DNA of 64,000 nucleotides from JAGNHS01 sp964609695 (GTDB taxonomy: Bacteria; Bdellovibrionota; UBA2428). Positions within the stretch are counted from its first letter, which is position 1; each line of letters begins with the position of its first letter. A model generated the notes under the pieces. That model was not told where the DNA came from. It ran no database searches and saw only the letters and a program-made list of their open reading frames with translations. The stretch covers positions 9,232 through 73,231 of the forward strand of contig CAZSSP010000007.1 of the NCBI GenBank assembly GCA_964609695.1, in the 5' to 3' direction. The position numbers and the translations under genes are program-made. Below are positions 8,805-16,507 of this stretch, one piece after another.

Positions 8805-9440
8805 ATGAAAAAAATTCGACCCACTCAACATTGCATCACTCTAAAAGACGGTCATCGATTGCCTTTTCACAATCCCATCAAAGAACGTAGAGAACTTTCT
8901 TTATCTGATTATGTTCCTGAAAATTTTCAAAGCCTTGAAGTTGAAATCGGTTGCGGTAAAGGTGAATTCATATCTCGTCGTGCACTTAAATATCCCGAGC
9001 GATTTTTTATTGGTATAGATCGCCGAAAAGATCGACACACACTCACTTATAAGAAATTATTGAGATCGGATCAAAAAAATTGGTTGATACTTCACGAAGA
9101 TGCTCGCTGTTTCTTAGAAAGCTCACTTCCTCAAATCCAAATACTCCACATCTATCATCCCGACCCTTGGCCCAAGGAAAAGCACCATAAGCATAGGTTT
9201 TTCAGAAGCCCAGACGCCCTCAAGTGGGCACAAGCAATTCGTCCGGGTGGAGAACTAAGATTATCGACCGACCATAGAGAGTATTTTGAAGAGATTTTAA
9301 AAATTCTCGAGACTTGGGACTTCCTAGAACAGCAATACGTTTATACAAAACGCAGCGGCGAACCCATGACTCATTTTGAAGGCATTTTTCTCAAGAAAAA
9401 CGAGCCCGTATACAAAGCCATTTATTATAGAAAAAAGTAA
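8805..9440 (+). CDS. trmB: tRNA (guanine-N7-)-methyltransferase
   Basis: SAM-dependent enzyme making m7G46 in the variable loop of tRNAs. The protein shows the TrmB signatures: VEIGCGKGEF (SAM loop, about residues 46-55), IGIDRRKDR, and the very characteristic IYHPDPWPKEKHHKHR around residues 119-134, followed by GGELRLSTDH. Length 211 is typical. It is the second gene after the SDR-like protein. A TATAAA eight nt before the ATG could be an internal promoter, but no matching -35 is seen. A strong inverted repeat follows the stop. Confidence 0.93.
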   Translation: MKKIRPTQHCITLKDGHRLPFHNPIKERRELSLSDYVPENFQSLEVEIGCGKGEFISRRALKYPERFFIGIDRRKDRHTLTYKKLLRSDQKNWLILHEDARCFLESSLPQIQILHIYHPDPWPKEKHHKHRFFRSPDALKWAQAIRPGGELRLSTDHREYFEEILKILETWDFLEQQYVYTKRSGEPMTHFEGIFLKKNEPVYKAIYYRKK

Positions 9441-9453
9441 ATGATGATACTTA

Positions 9454-9486
9454 AAAGTCTTAGTAATTGTTGACTACTAAGACTTT
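9454..9486. terminator. bidirectional terminator between trmB and the exported protein gene
   Basis: A perfect 12-bp inverted repeat, AAAGTCTTAGTA (9454-9465) and TACTAAGACTTT (9475-9486), with a 9-nt loop. It lies between two convergent genes. U-rich stretches flank the stem in both directions but are short, so bidirectional intrinsic termination is probable rather than certain. Confidence 0.6.
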
Positions 9487-9502
9487 ATTAATTGAGTAAA
9501 TT

Positions 9503-10216
9503 TTAGTCTCTAATTTTCTTAAAAAAGTAACAATAATTCACAGGGCCAATATCGTGTTTAATAACTTTTCCTAAAGCTTCTGAATAAAGTGAGTTATTTT
9601 TAATTAAATTGGTTCCTTGAATCACAATATATTCGCCATTTTTTTTAACTTTATACAAAACATCAAGGCGCCCATTTTTTTCAACATCCAGGCTCCATTG
9701 TATTGGTTCCTGAATATCTACGCTTTTGACGGATGAAGTATTGCCACTACTTATCGCAGTATTAATTATAGAGTTAAAATTTTCGGAATCTGCATTACCA
9801 TCATAATGATCAAAATAGTGAGCCGGTAAAGCTTTATACTCAGAATCAAAATGAACCCCAACGATTATATAATTTAATTCTGGACTGGGAAAAGCCGGCC
9901 CTTCATCGTTTCCAGTTTTGACTACTGTTTTCGCCATTAATGCATTGGTAGCTTTATTTTGAGCTTCGACACTAAAACATCGTCCCGAATGCCAACCTTG
10001 GATTTCATCAATCGAAACAAGTTCACCTTGCTCATACATCTGAGCAAGACTCGCAAATCTGGATTCTGGATCTAATTTAGGTGCTTGATTATTCTCACTA
10101 CTCGGTGAGTACTGTTTATTGACTTTTGTTGATTGTAAAACACTTAATTCGGAATGAGCCGGATTAATAATGGCTAAAGCTATCAAAAAAATAACTACTG
10201 ATTTTAAAATTTGCAC
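9503..10216 (-). CDS. exported protein of unknown function
   Basis: Not recognised. A signal peptide of about 20 residues (ILKSVVIFLIALAIINPAHS) is followed by a Ser/Asn-rich linker and a soluble domain of ~180 residues with strand-like alternation and two Cys, one near residue 75 (SGRCFSVEA) and one near the C-terminus (NYCYFFKK). The start is decided by the ribosome site: GGAGG lies 7 nt before GTG at 10216, whereas the TTG at 10231 sits upstream of that site. A small palindrome GGCATAATGCC (10235-10245) lies just upstream and could be an operator. Function unknown. Confidence 0.65.
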   Translation of the reverse strand: MQILKSVVIFLIALAIINPAHSELSVLQSTKVNKQYSPSSENNQAPKLDPESRFASLAQMYEQGELVSIDEIQGWHSGRCFSVEAQNKATNALMAKTVVKTGNDEGPAFPSPELNYIIVGVHFDSEYKALPAHYFDHYDGNADSENFNSIINTAISSGNTSSVKSVDIQEPIQWSLDVEKNGRLDVLYKVKKNGEYIVIQGTNLIKNNSLYSEALGKVIKHDIGPVNYCYFFKKIRD

Positions 10217-10353
10217 TGAAATTCCTCCCAAATCGGCATAATGCCAAGTTCAAAAAGAAATTATCAATCTAGTATTGAAGTGTACAGTAACAATACAAAA
10301 TTTAGCGCAATATTTTACCTATCCATGCCGCACATAAGAATTATGGGTCAAAC

Positions 10354-11157
10354 TTAAAGTAAAAAGTAAGCCAGAACTATTCCAACTAAAATTCGATACC
10401 AACCAAATATTTCGAGTGAATTGCGTTTCACAAAACCTAAGAACCAATGAATCACCAAGAGAGCAAATACAAATGAAACCAGCGAACCCAAAGCTATAAG
10501 TTTCATTTTTTCAGAGTCACTAAATAATTCCGGACCCATTTTGCGTAAATCCCAAAGGGTGGCGGCCAACAAAGTGGGAATAGCAAGCATGAACGAAAAC
10601 TCTGCCGAAGCTTCGGTATTGAGTCCACGCAAACGAGCCCCCAACAATGTTGTCATAGCACGAGAAGTTCCCGGCCAAAGACTCAAACACTGATAAAGCC
10701 CCACACAAAGTGCATCAGAAAAACTCATCGACTCAAGATTTTTGGAGGATTTTTTATTCTTTAAATATTTTTCAAAAAGAATAATCGCAAGACCACCCAC
10801 GATTAGAGCACCGACAACAGGCAGAGGACCGAATAAAAATTCTTTTATCTTTTTATGAAAGAGCAGGCCCACAAAAGCTGAAGGTAAAAAAGCGACTAAT
10901 ACATTTATAAAAAATTGTTTAGAATTCTGATTTCCTTTAAAAAACTTCTGAAGTTTTTCAATTAAACTTTTGCGATAATAGAAAATGACAGCCAAAACTG
11001 TTCCGCCCTGAATAACAACTTCGAAGGCTTTATTAAAATCGGAGTTTTCTAATCCCAAAAAATGTGAGGCTAATATTAAGTGGCCTGTTGAAGAAACAGG
11101 CAAAAACTCTGTAAGTGCTTCAACGATTCCTAAAATAATAGAATGAAAATACGTCAT
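10354..11157 (-). CDS. uppP: undecaprenyl-diphosphatase UppP/BacA
   Basis: Multi-spanning inner-membrane phosphatase that recycles undecaprenyl pyrophosphate to the monophosphate carrier for peptidoglycan and other wall polymers. Both family motifs are intact: the (E/Q)XXXE region EALTEFLPVSSTGHL near the N-terminus and PGTSRA (WPGTSRAMTTLLGARLRG) at about residues 162-180. Seven or eight hydrophobic segments and a length of 267 fit BacA. The ATG start gives the usual short N-terminus. Confidence 0.94.
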   Translation of the reverse strand: MTYFHSIILGIVEALTEFLPVSSTGHLILASHFLGLENSDFNKAFEVVIQGGTVLAVIFYYRKSLIEKLQKFFKGNQNSKQFFINVLVAFLPSAFVGLLFHKKIKEFLFGPLPVVGALIVGGLAIILFEKYLKNKKSSKNLESMSFSDALCVGLYQCLSLWPGTSRAMTTLLGARLRGLNTEASAEFSFMLAIPTLLAATLWDLRKMGPELFSDSEKMKLIALGSLVSFVFALLVIHWFLGFVKRNSLEIFGWYRILVGIVLAYFLL

Positions 11158-11257
11158 AGAATGATTCTAACCGCGCCAGCAAAGATTTCAAAATTTCAGG
11201 GAATCAAACGACGTTTTTAAAAAGAAGAAGGTTTAGCGATAATCTTAAATAATTTTA

Positions 11258-11434
11258 TTAAGATTTAATTTTATCTGCACTGATAGCGCGACCATACTTC
11301 ATCGCAGGAATGGGTCCGCTAAGAGGAACAGCAATTGTAGTTCCTTTGTTTTCGCGAACGCGCTTAGAAGAAGCGCCAAGAGTTTTGAGCTTACGTGCTC
11401 TTTTGATTGAAGTGCGATGCCATGGAAAAGCCAT
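11258..11434 (-). CDS. small basic protein, 58 residues
   Basis: Not recognised. The product begins MAFPWHRTSIKRARKLK, continues through a Ser/Lys/Arg-rich stretch (KTLGASSKRVRENKG) to a hydrophobic, Gly/Pro-containing half (TTIAVPLSGPIPAMKYG) and ends ADKIKS. It has about 14 Lys/Arg against 2 Asp/Glu, which suggests nucleic-acid or ribosome binding. Codon choice resembles neighbouring real genes and the frame has no interruptions. It is the only gene in the 346-bp gap between uppP and the secretin-like gene; a terminator lies 15 bp upstream of its ATG, so it probably has its own promoter. No clear Shine-Dalgarno sequence is present. Confidence 0.6.
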   Translation of the reverse strand: MAFPWHRTSIKRARKLKTLGASSKRVRENKGTTIAVPLSGPIPAMKYGRAISADKIKS

Positions 11435-11448
11435 GGGGAATAACTAAA

Positions 11449-11477
11449 ACAGGGCGCGACAAGAGTCAACGCCCTGT
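11449..11477 (-). terminator. intrinsic terminator after the cpaF/secretin-like unit
   Basis: Stem ACAGGGCG/CGCCCTGT (8 bp, GC rich, 13-nt loop), followed on the minus strand by TTTTAG. It lies 28 bp after the secretin-like gene's stop and just before the 58-residue gene. Confidence 0.55.
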
Positions 11478-11504
11478 AAATGCTTAAATGAAAGCTTTTT
11501 AGTT

Positions 11505-12116
11505 TTAATGACCGCCAGAGGGATCCACCAAACGAGCCTTTAAAAATCCCACAACGACTGAATCGGCTTCTACGTCTCTCTGAACAAAAACTCTAATTTC
11601 TTGGCCGTCCCAGATCGTAAGTGATTGATTACTTTGAACATTATAGAAGTTTGGCTTAATATAAACGCGCCCATGATCGTCGCGAAGCTCTTCGCCCCCC
11701 GGCAGCACAGAACGAAGAGAGAAGATCATATTCACATCAATCGTATAGCCATCTGCTCCTATAATAGGCTCAGCTTCGAAGACATTTCCTACTTCTATAG
11801 ACTGATAAACCGCCTCACCTCTCTCGATACTATCAACATATCGAAAATCTTCAGTAGACTTAACAGACACTCTCACTCCACTTTTACCTAAACTCTCGGT
11901 TACAACTTTGAGCTCAGCAAAGCCTCTTCTGACGAGATCCATCAGGGTCTCTTTTAGCTTTCCCTCGTTTTGATTGATGATATCAACGTAAGTCGCCTTT
12001 TTAACTTTAATGAGATCTAAATGTAATTGAACTTGTATTGGTGAACTCCCAGCATTAGCCGACGCCATTCCACCCAATAAAAACAAGGAACCTAATATAC
12101 GTGTGAATTTTTTCAT
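11505..12116 (-). CDS. small exported secretin-like protein paired with CpaF
   Basis: A signal peptide (FTRILGSLFLLGGMASANA) precedes about 180 residues that look like part of a secretin core. AELKVVTESLGKSG, the YVDSIERGEAVYQSIEVGNV block, FEAEPIIGADGYTIDVNM and the closing TIWDGQEIRVFV recall the beta-hairpin repeats (vGv.L.v.P.i..dg.i.l.i) of type II/Tad secretins. At 203 residues it is far shorter than a whole secretin, so it may be a pilotin-like or truncated relative. The start is ATG at 12116 with GGAGG 5 nt upstream; the GTG two codons earlier overlaps that site. It follows cpaF by 62 bp on the same strand. The family link is inferred from pattern only. Confidence 0.55.
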   Translation of the reverse strand: MKKFTRILGSLFLLGGMASANAGSSPIQVQLHLDLIKVKKATYVDIINQNEGKLKETLMDLVRRGFAELKVVTESLGKSGVRVSVKSTEDFRYVDSIERGEAVYQSIEVGNVFEAEPIIGADGYTIDVNMIFSLRSVLPGGEELRDDHGRVYIKPNFYNVQSNQSLTIWDGQEIRVFVQRDVEADSVVVGFLKARLVDPSGGH

Positions 12117-12178
12117 CCCCACCTCCAGAAATAACTTTTAACAGGAGAGGCAGGACAACTTCAAGAGGGCCTAGAGAG

Positions 12179-13303
12179 CTATTTTTTTCGAATGGCTGCT
12201 TTTATGGAATATTGGTTGTTAAAGAAATCCATCGGGAAATCTACACCATGTCGACTAAAGTCATGCACAAATCTTGGCACGAAACCCAGAGAGTAAAAGC
12301 CTTTTGAAGGATCCCAAGCAAAAATTCCCTGTGTAAGAATCACATCTGACTCCATATTGCCGACCTCGATAATTTCCGTAACTCGACGACGACCATCGGG
12401 TGTTCGCTGCACGTTGACGATCACATCAAGGGCACCCGACATGTGCTCACGAATAACTCTCATTGGAAAATCAGTGCCAGTCATGAGCACCATGGTTTCA
12501 AGTCGCCTTAAAGCTTCTCGACTGGAGTTAGCATGAAGAGTGGTCATACTTCCTTCATGACCCGTGTTCATAGCTTGAAGCATATCGAAGGCTTCGGAAC
12601 CACGACACTCTCCCACTATGATGCGATCTGGTCGCATACGGAGAGCATTAATCACTAAGGTTCGAATAGAAACACCAGGATCGGTTGGAGTTTGCGGGCG
12701 CGCTTCTAAGCGAACTAAATTATCATTACGAATTTTTAATTCCGCCGCATCTTCAATACTCACAACTCGCTCGTGGGGTGGAATGAATCCACTCAAAACG
12801 TTGAGCAAAGTTGTTTTACCGGAGCCCGTTCCACCGCAAATCATAATGTTCAAACGCGCGTTCACACAGCAACTCAGAAAATAGGCAATTTTTTCATCAA
12901 ACATACCGCTTGCGATCAGCTGCTCATGATTGATGGAATAGGGTGAAAATTTTCGAATAGTCACCGAGGGACCATCAACGGCTACGGGCGGAATCACTAT
13001 ATTCACACGCGAGCCATCGGGAAGTCGCGCATCTAAACAAGGTGATTTTGGAGACAGTTCACGCCCCACATAGTCTGCAATACTCTTGAGCACTTGATAG
13101 AGCTCGGCTTCACTTTCAAAACTTAAAGGCGTTTTTTTAATGAGCCCCTTTTGTTCAATGAAAACTTTATTGGCCCCATTCACCATGATCTCAGTAACAC
13201 TGGGGTCGTCAAGCAATGGAATTAATGGGCCAAAATGACTTTGCCACTGTGAATCTTTTACTTTACTGACGGCCCATTGAGACATGTTCATCTTTTCGGC
13301 CAT
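12179..13303 (-). CDS. cpaF: CpaF/TadA-type secretion ATPase
   Basis: Hexameric ATPase of the type II/IV secretion superfamily that powers Tad (Flp) pilus assembly or related secretion. Walker A is GGTGSGKTT at about residues 157-165. The Asp box (VSIEDAAELKI), arginine-containing VRLEARPQ and the His box MNTGHEGSMTTLHANSSREAL follow in the right order, and the N-terminal domain (LDDPSVTEIMVNG) matches CpaF. The other tad/cpa genes (cpaB, cpaC, cpaE, tadB, tadC) are not next to it; only the small secretin-like gene follows. The 190-bp structured repeat ends 34 bp before its ATG. No Shine-Dalgarno sequence is obvious. Confidence 0.88.
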   Translation of the reverse strand: MAEKMNMSQWAVSKVKDSQWQSHFGPLIPLLDDPSVTEIMVNGANKVFIEQKGLIKKTPLSFESEAELYQVLKSIADYVGRELSPKSPCLDARLPDGSRVNIVIPPVAVDGPSVTIRKFSPYSINHEQLIASGMFDEKIAYFLSCCVNARLNIMICGGTGSGKTTLLNVLSGFIPPHERVVSIEDAAELKIRNDNLVRLEARPQTPTDPGVSIRTLVINALRMRPDRIIVGECRGSEAFDMLQAMNTGHEGSMTTLHANSSREALRRLETMVLMTGTDFPMRVIREHMSGALDVIVNVQRTPDGRRRVTEIIEVGNMESDVILTQGIFAWDPSKGFYSLGFVPRFVHDFSRHGVDFPMDFFNNQYSIKAAIRKK

Positions 13304-13337
13304 GCAAGGACTGGGCTAAAGCTTTTCGCAATTTTTT

Positions 13338-13527
13338 TATTGTGCGCTAATAAACGGGCCTGCAATATTATAAATAAAAGTTATTAAGATCTTTAAATTC
13401 AATAACTAGAGCATCTTGGGGTGAGCGATGGGGCAAAGCCCCGAGCTTCAGGGGTCGCCCAAGCCGCTCTAGTTATTGAGTTTAAAGATCTAAATAGATT
13501 TGCAGGCCCGTTTCTTAGCGCACAATA
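13338..13527. repeat. 190-bp structured palindromic repeat, copy 1 (MITE-like)
   Basis: The element begins TATTGTGCGCTAA and ends with the complement, TTAGCGCACAATA. The outer arms of about 28 bp pair with one mismatch. A second pair of 26-bp arms (13386-13411 with 13467-13492) pairs with one G-T wobble. The apex carries GGGGC/GCCCC (13430-13434, 13438-13442) around AAA and a CTTGGG/CCCAAG pair. A second copy at 38211-38400 has the same length and orientation and about 90% identity. TA at both ends fits the TA target duplication typical of IS630/mariner-derived MITEs. It lies 4 bp after the stop of the interrupted membrane-protein gene and 34 bp before cpaF, so it could also act as a transcription barrier. 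Confidence 0.85.
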
Positions 13528-13531
13528 GAAT

Positions 13532-14572
13532 TTAGCGGGTGGAGGGGATTGGAAGCCAGGCGGGTTGAAGTTCTTTGAGCTCTTCTTTTTCTTCCTTGCG
13601 TTTACGTTTGCGAGGATAGTTTTTTGTAGGATCATCTGATGATCCACGAGTAAAAATTAAAAGCTCAGGTATAAACTTTCCATGATATGCTTCAGGATCA
13701 GATTCGGTGGCTTCTCTAAAATGAAGCATTATATCGACACCCATCCACACAAAAGAAACGTGTCGTCCGTGTTCGTCGAGCAAAGGGACATATAAATTAT
13801 CTGAATAATAAGACCAATGTGAATTAGCTTTTTCAATATCATGAGTTTTAAGCTCTCTTAAAATTAAATCTCTAAACATTGAAAAACTAGGGATGAGCGA
13901 ATGCATTAACAAATGAGAAACAGCGGCCCATATATTGGCGGCAAAAGCTAAACACATACCCGCTCCAAAACCACTAAAACTTTGAGAGGCTAAACCGGCA
14001 AATCACCCCAAAAAAAGTCCCGTCTTCACTCCTGAACGAGTTGCAGAAATCATTGTAAGAGGTAGCTGAATTTTTCTAAAATAAGTCCAAGGAGAAATAG
14101 GATCATTGTTAAGCGCTTTTATAGCCTCTAAAATATTTTCATTCCCAACAATTCTAATTCCAAAACTAACATTCTTTCCTTCTTCGTCAGTACCGCCAGC
14201 ACTATCGCCCAAGTTGAGCTCTAAGCCGCGAATTCGAGCCGCCAAAGCGGCCATGTGTTTTTTATTTTTTTCATGTGCCGAATGAGAATGCACCACGTGA
14301 ATACTTGGAATGATGGAATTATCAAAACCCAATCTACTTTGTCGAAAATTCCTGAGTTCAGTCAAAGCCTCTAAAGTAACCTTACGTCGTTCGGTTTCAA
14401 TAGCTCCCGAACCTTCAACAGTTAAGGTGAGTGCGGCCTCGCAAATTGGATAACCAAACTGTCGCCATCGCTCAGGCTTGTATTGTTTTTCTGTTTCATC
14501 TGCAAAAACTCTTAGGGGATTGAAAAGAGACAAAGACAAAAGTGAGTATCGAAAGAAACTCGAAAAACGCAT
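13532..14572 (-). pseudogene. exported/membrane protein gene interrupted by one in-frame TGA
   Basis: Two reading frames, 14572-14003 and 13957-13532, lie in the same frame and are separated by a single TGA (codon 190, 14005-14003). Between that stop and the ATG at 13957 the frame stays open and reads like membrane protein (FAGLASQSFSGFGAG). Read as Trp (TGG), the region becomes a continuous hydrophobic segment (GLFLG-W-FAGLASQS) that joins a second one. The full product would be 346 residues: signal peptide (YSLLSLSLFNPLRVFA), a soluble domain of ~140 residues, two TM segments, and a polar tail ending in Lys/Glu repeats. A nonsense mutation or sequencing error is likeliest; UGA readthrough is less likely. 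The family is not recognised. Confidence 0.75.
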
Positions 14573-14578
14573 GGCCAA

Positions 14579-14607
14579 GCTATAGACTTAATTATGCTAA
14601 GCGTCAA
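14579..14607 (-). promoter_or_regulatory. sigma-70 promoter of the interrupted gene, leaderless spacing
   Basis: Minus strand TTGACG (14607-14602), exactly 17 bp, TATAGC (14584-14579). The ATG at 14572 comes 6 nt after the -10, so transcription should begin at the start codon itself. The -35 lies inside the 3' end of cinA. An intact strong promoter argues that the gene decayed recently or is still expressed. Confidence 0.55.
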
Positions 14608-15880
14608 TTAACTTCAGGGCTAAGGTTAAGGATTTTTGGGAGAAATAGAGCTTATTTTGCAATCGCTCAAAAGTTACAGGTGTTTGAACTTTATGAGTCT
14701 CCACAATCACTGAAGATTGCTTTCTTCCAAAGGCTAATCCTACATGGCACAAACCCACAGGTTTCTCAGAAGTCCCCCCATTAGGTCCAGCTATTCCCGT
14801 TGTTGATATCACTAAAATACTAGATTCAGGAAATTGAACTTTAAGTTTTTCATAACCCTTTAAAGCCATTTCTCTTGCACATTCTTCAGAAACAGCCCCA
14901 TGAGATTTCAAAATCTCAGCGCTCACACCTAAACTCAATTTCATAGCATTATCGTAAGTGACCCACGAACCCATAAGAACTTCTGAAGCCCCGGAGATAT
15001 CACTGATTCGACTAGAATTGAGTCCCCCTGTACAAGACTCAACAAAAGCTAAAATAATATTTTTGCTTTTTAATTTTTCAAAAAAAAGTTCTGGGAGCTC
15101 AGAGGGATTTTCTCCGTGAGTGTAGGTTGAGGGGGCTAAAATTTCAGTGATCTCTTTTTTTAAACTTTCAAAACTTTGAATTTTTTCTGGAGAATCTAAA
15201 TTTCCAAAAAGTGAAATGTAATTTTCAGGAAATTTTGTTCGAAACGCTAATTCAAAATCTTTAGGCAACTTTGAAATTAACTCTTTGAGATCCATTTGAA
15301 GCGCGCTTTCGGCCGTAAATTGAGTCACCCAATGATAATGTCGATAGTCATCATTTCTAGGTATCTGAGACTGAATTTTTTCTTCATAAATTCCCTGAAG
15401 TTCTCTAGGAACACCTGGGAGAAAAAACCATTGGCGAGTGCGCTCTTTAAAGGTAAATGCGGGTGCTGTTCCAAAGTTATTGGCGATAACCTCAACTCCT
15501 TGAGGCAAAATAGCTTGCTTTAACTGGGCTTCATTAACTGGGCGCTTTCTCTTTTCAAGCCAAGCTCTCACCATAATTTCGGCTTCAGCATTGAGCACGG
15601 GCTCAGAGTGCTGAAATTTGGCAAAGGCCTCAGACGTTAAATCATCGGACGTAGGCCCCAAACCACCACTGACAAAAATAATATCTGATCTTCGCGAAGC
15701 AATTTCAAAAGCCTCAATAATTCTGGAAATCTCATCATCAACTTTTTGGGCATGTCTTAAAACCAATCCTAAATTTTTTAATTTTTGAGCCAACCAAACG
15801 GAATTGGTGTCAATCACTCTACCGTCGAGTATCTCGCGACCTATAGCAATGAACTCTACAATTTTTTGCGCTGAACTCAT
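14597..15880 (-). CDS. cinA: CinA-family protein (MoCF-like domain plus nicotinamide-nucleotide amidase domain)
   Basis: Two domains are visible. The N-terminal COG1058/MoCF-like domain includes GREILDGRVIDTNSVWLA and VSGGLGPTSDDLTSEAF (ADP-ribose pyrophosphatase-type in characterised CinA proteins). The C-terminal PncC domain includes AFVESCTGGLNSSRISDISGAS, the VTYDNAMK block and STTGIAGPNGGT, all typical of NMN deamidases in NAD salvage. Length 427 is normal. The start ATG overlaps the stop of the upstream Nudix gene as ATGA, so the two are translationally coupled; both would handle ADP-ribose or pyridine nucleotides. Confidence 0.92.
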   Translation of the reverse strand: MSSAQKIVEFIAIGREILDGRVIDTNSVWLAQKLKNLGLVLRHAQKVDDEISRIIEAFEIASRRSDIIFVSGGLGPTSDDLTSEAFAKFQHSEPVLNAEAEIMVRAWLEKRKRPVNEAQLKQAILPQGVEVIANNFGTAPAFTFKERTRQWFFLPGVPRELQGIYEEKIQSQIPRNDDYRHYHWVTQFTAESALQMDLKELISKLPKDFELAFRTKFPENYISLFGNLDSPEKIQSFESLKKEITEILAPSTYTHGENPSELPELFFEKLKSKNIILAFVESCTGGLNSSRISDISGASEVLMGSWVTYDNAMKLSLGVSAEILKSHGAVSEECAREMALKGYEKLKVQFPESSILVISTTGIAGPNGGTSEKPVGLCHVGLAFGRKQSSVIVETHKVQTPVTFERLQNKLYFSQKSLTLALKLIDA

Positions 15881-16458
15881 AAACGTGAATCTCCCGACTG
15901 AAGATGGGCTTCCAACAAAGCTAATGCACCCGCCACTAAACCATGATCAACTTTTTTATTAAGCAACATTTGAAAACGATCTTTAAAGGGATGCCATTGA
16001 ACATCTAAAACTTCACTACCATCACCCAGGACAACTGAAGGGTCTAATTCGCATCCAAAAGCTAAAAAGGCATGAACTCGATTTCTGAAAAGTGCGGGAT
16101 TAGATGAAAAGTTCCCTAAGTAAAGCCAGCGCCCCGCTCGAGCTCCAGTTTCCTCTAGCAACTCTCTTTTAGCAGCCAAGAGTGGGTCGACGTCCTCTTC
16201 TTCAAGCGCACCCCCCGGAATTTCAAGCGTGGTGCACTCTGGCCCAACCCTGAATTGCTCTACCCAAAGCAAGCGAGCTTCTGGGCGCCTTAATGAATCG
16301 GTATCAACAGCAATAACCTGCACCCAATCTCTTGTTTCTAAAACCACAAAAGGGTGTTCTATTTGGGCCACGTCATGGCTATGCGGCTCTCGAAATATTT
16401 TGAAATGACGAGTTTGATAGAGAAGCTGTCGACCTAACTTTCTCCACATCAAATTCAT
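15877..16458 (-). CDS. Nudix hydrolase, ADP-ribose pyrophosphatase-like
   Basis: Hydrolase of nucleoside diphosphates linked to another group. The Nudix box is PGGALEEEDVDPLLAAKREL followed by LEETG, around residues 76-101; there is one extra residue compared with the usual spacing but RE..EE.G is intact. The preceding IEHPFVVLETRDWVQVIAVD and later EVLDVQWHPF match the ADP-ribose pyrophosphatase subgroup. It overlaps cinA by 4 nt (ATGA). The pairing with a CinA whose N-domain also acts on ADP-ribose supports a role in pyridine-nucleotide recycling, as inference. Confidence 0.88.
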   Translation of the reverse strand: MNLMWRKLGRQLLYQTRHFKIFREPHSHDVAQIEHPFVVLETRDWVQVIAVDTDSLRRPEARLLWVEQFRVGPECTTLEIPGGALEEEDVDPLLAAKRELLEETGARAGRWLYLGNFSSNPALFRNRVHAFLAFGCELDPSVVLGDGSEVLDVQWHPFKDRFQMLLNKKVDHGLVAGALALLEAHLQSGDSRL

Positions 16459-16507
16459 AAGTAAAAAACAATCTAATCGAATTGCGCAAAGGAGAAAAGA
16501 CTTTCAA

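Noticed and set aside
13338..13527. Repeat as a CRISPR unit or IscB-associated (HEARO-type) RNA
   Set aside because: Single copies at two distant loci, no spacers, no cas or iscB/tnpB-like gene nearby; I could not match a known consensus by eye.
13399..13647. 82-codon frame across copy 1 of the repeat
   Set aside because: It crosses the palindrome and overlaps the interrupted gene in another frame; composition is repeat-derived and copy 2 does not keep it.
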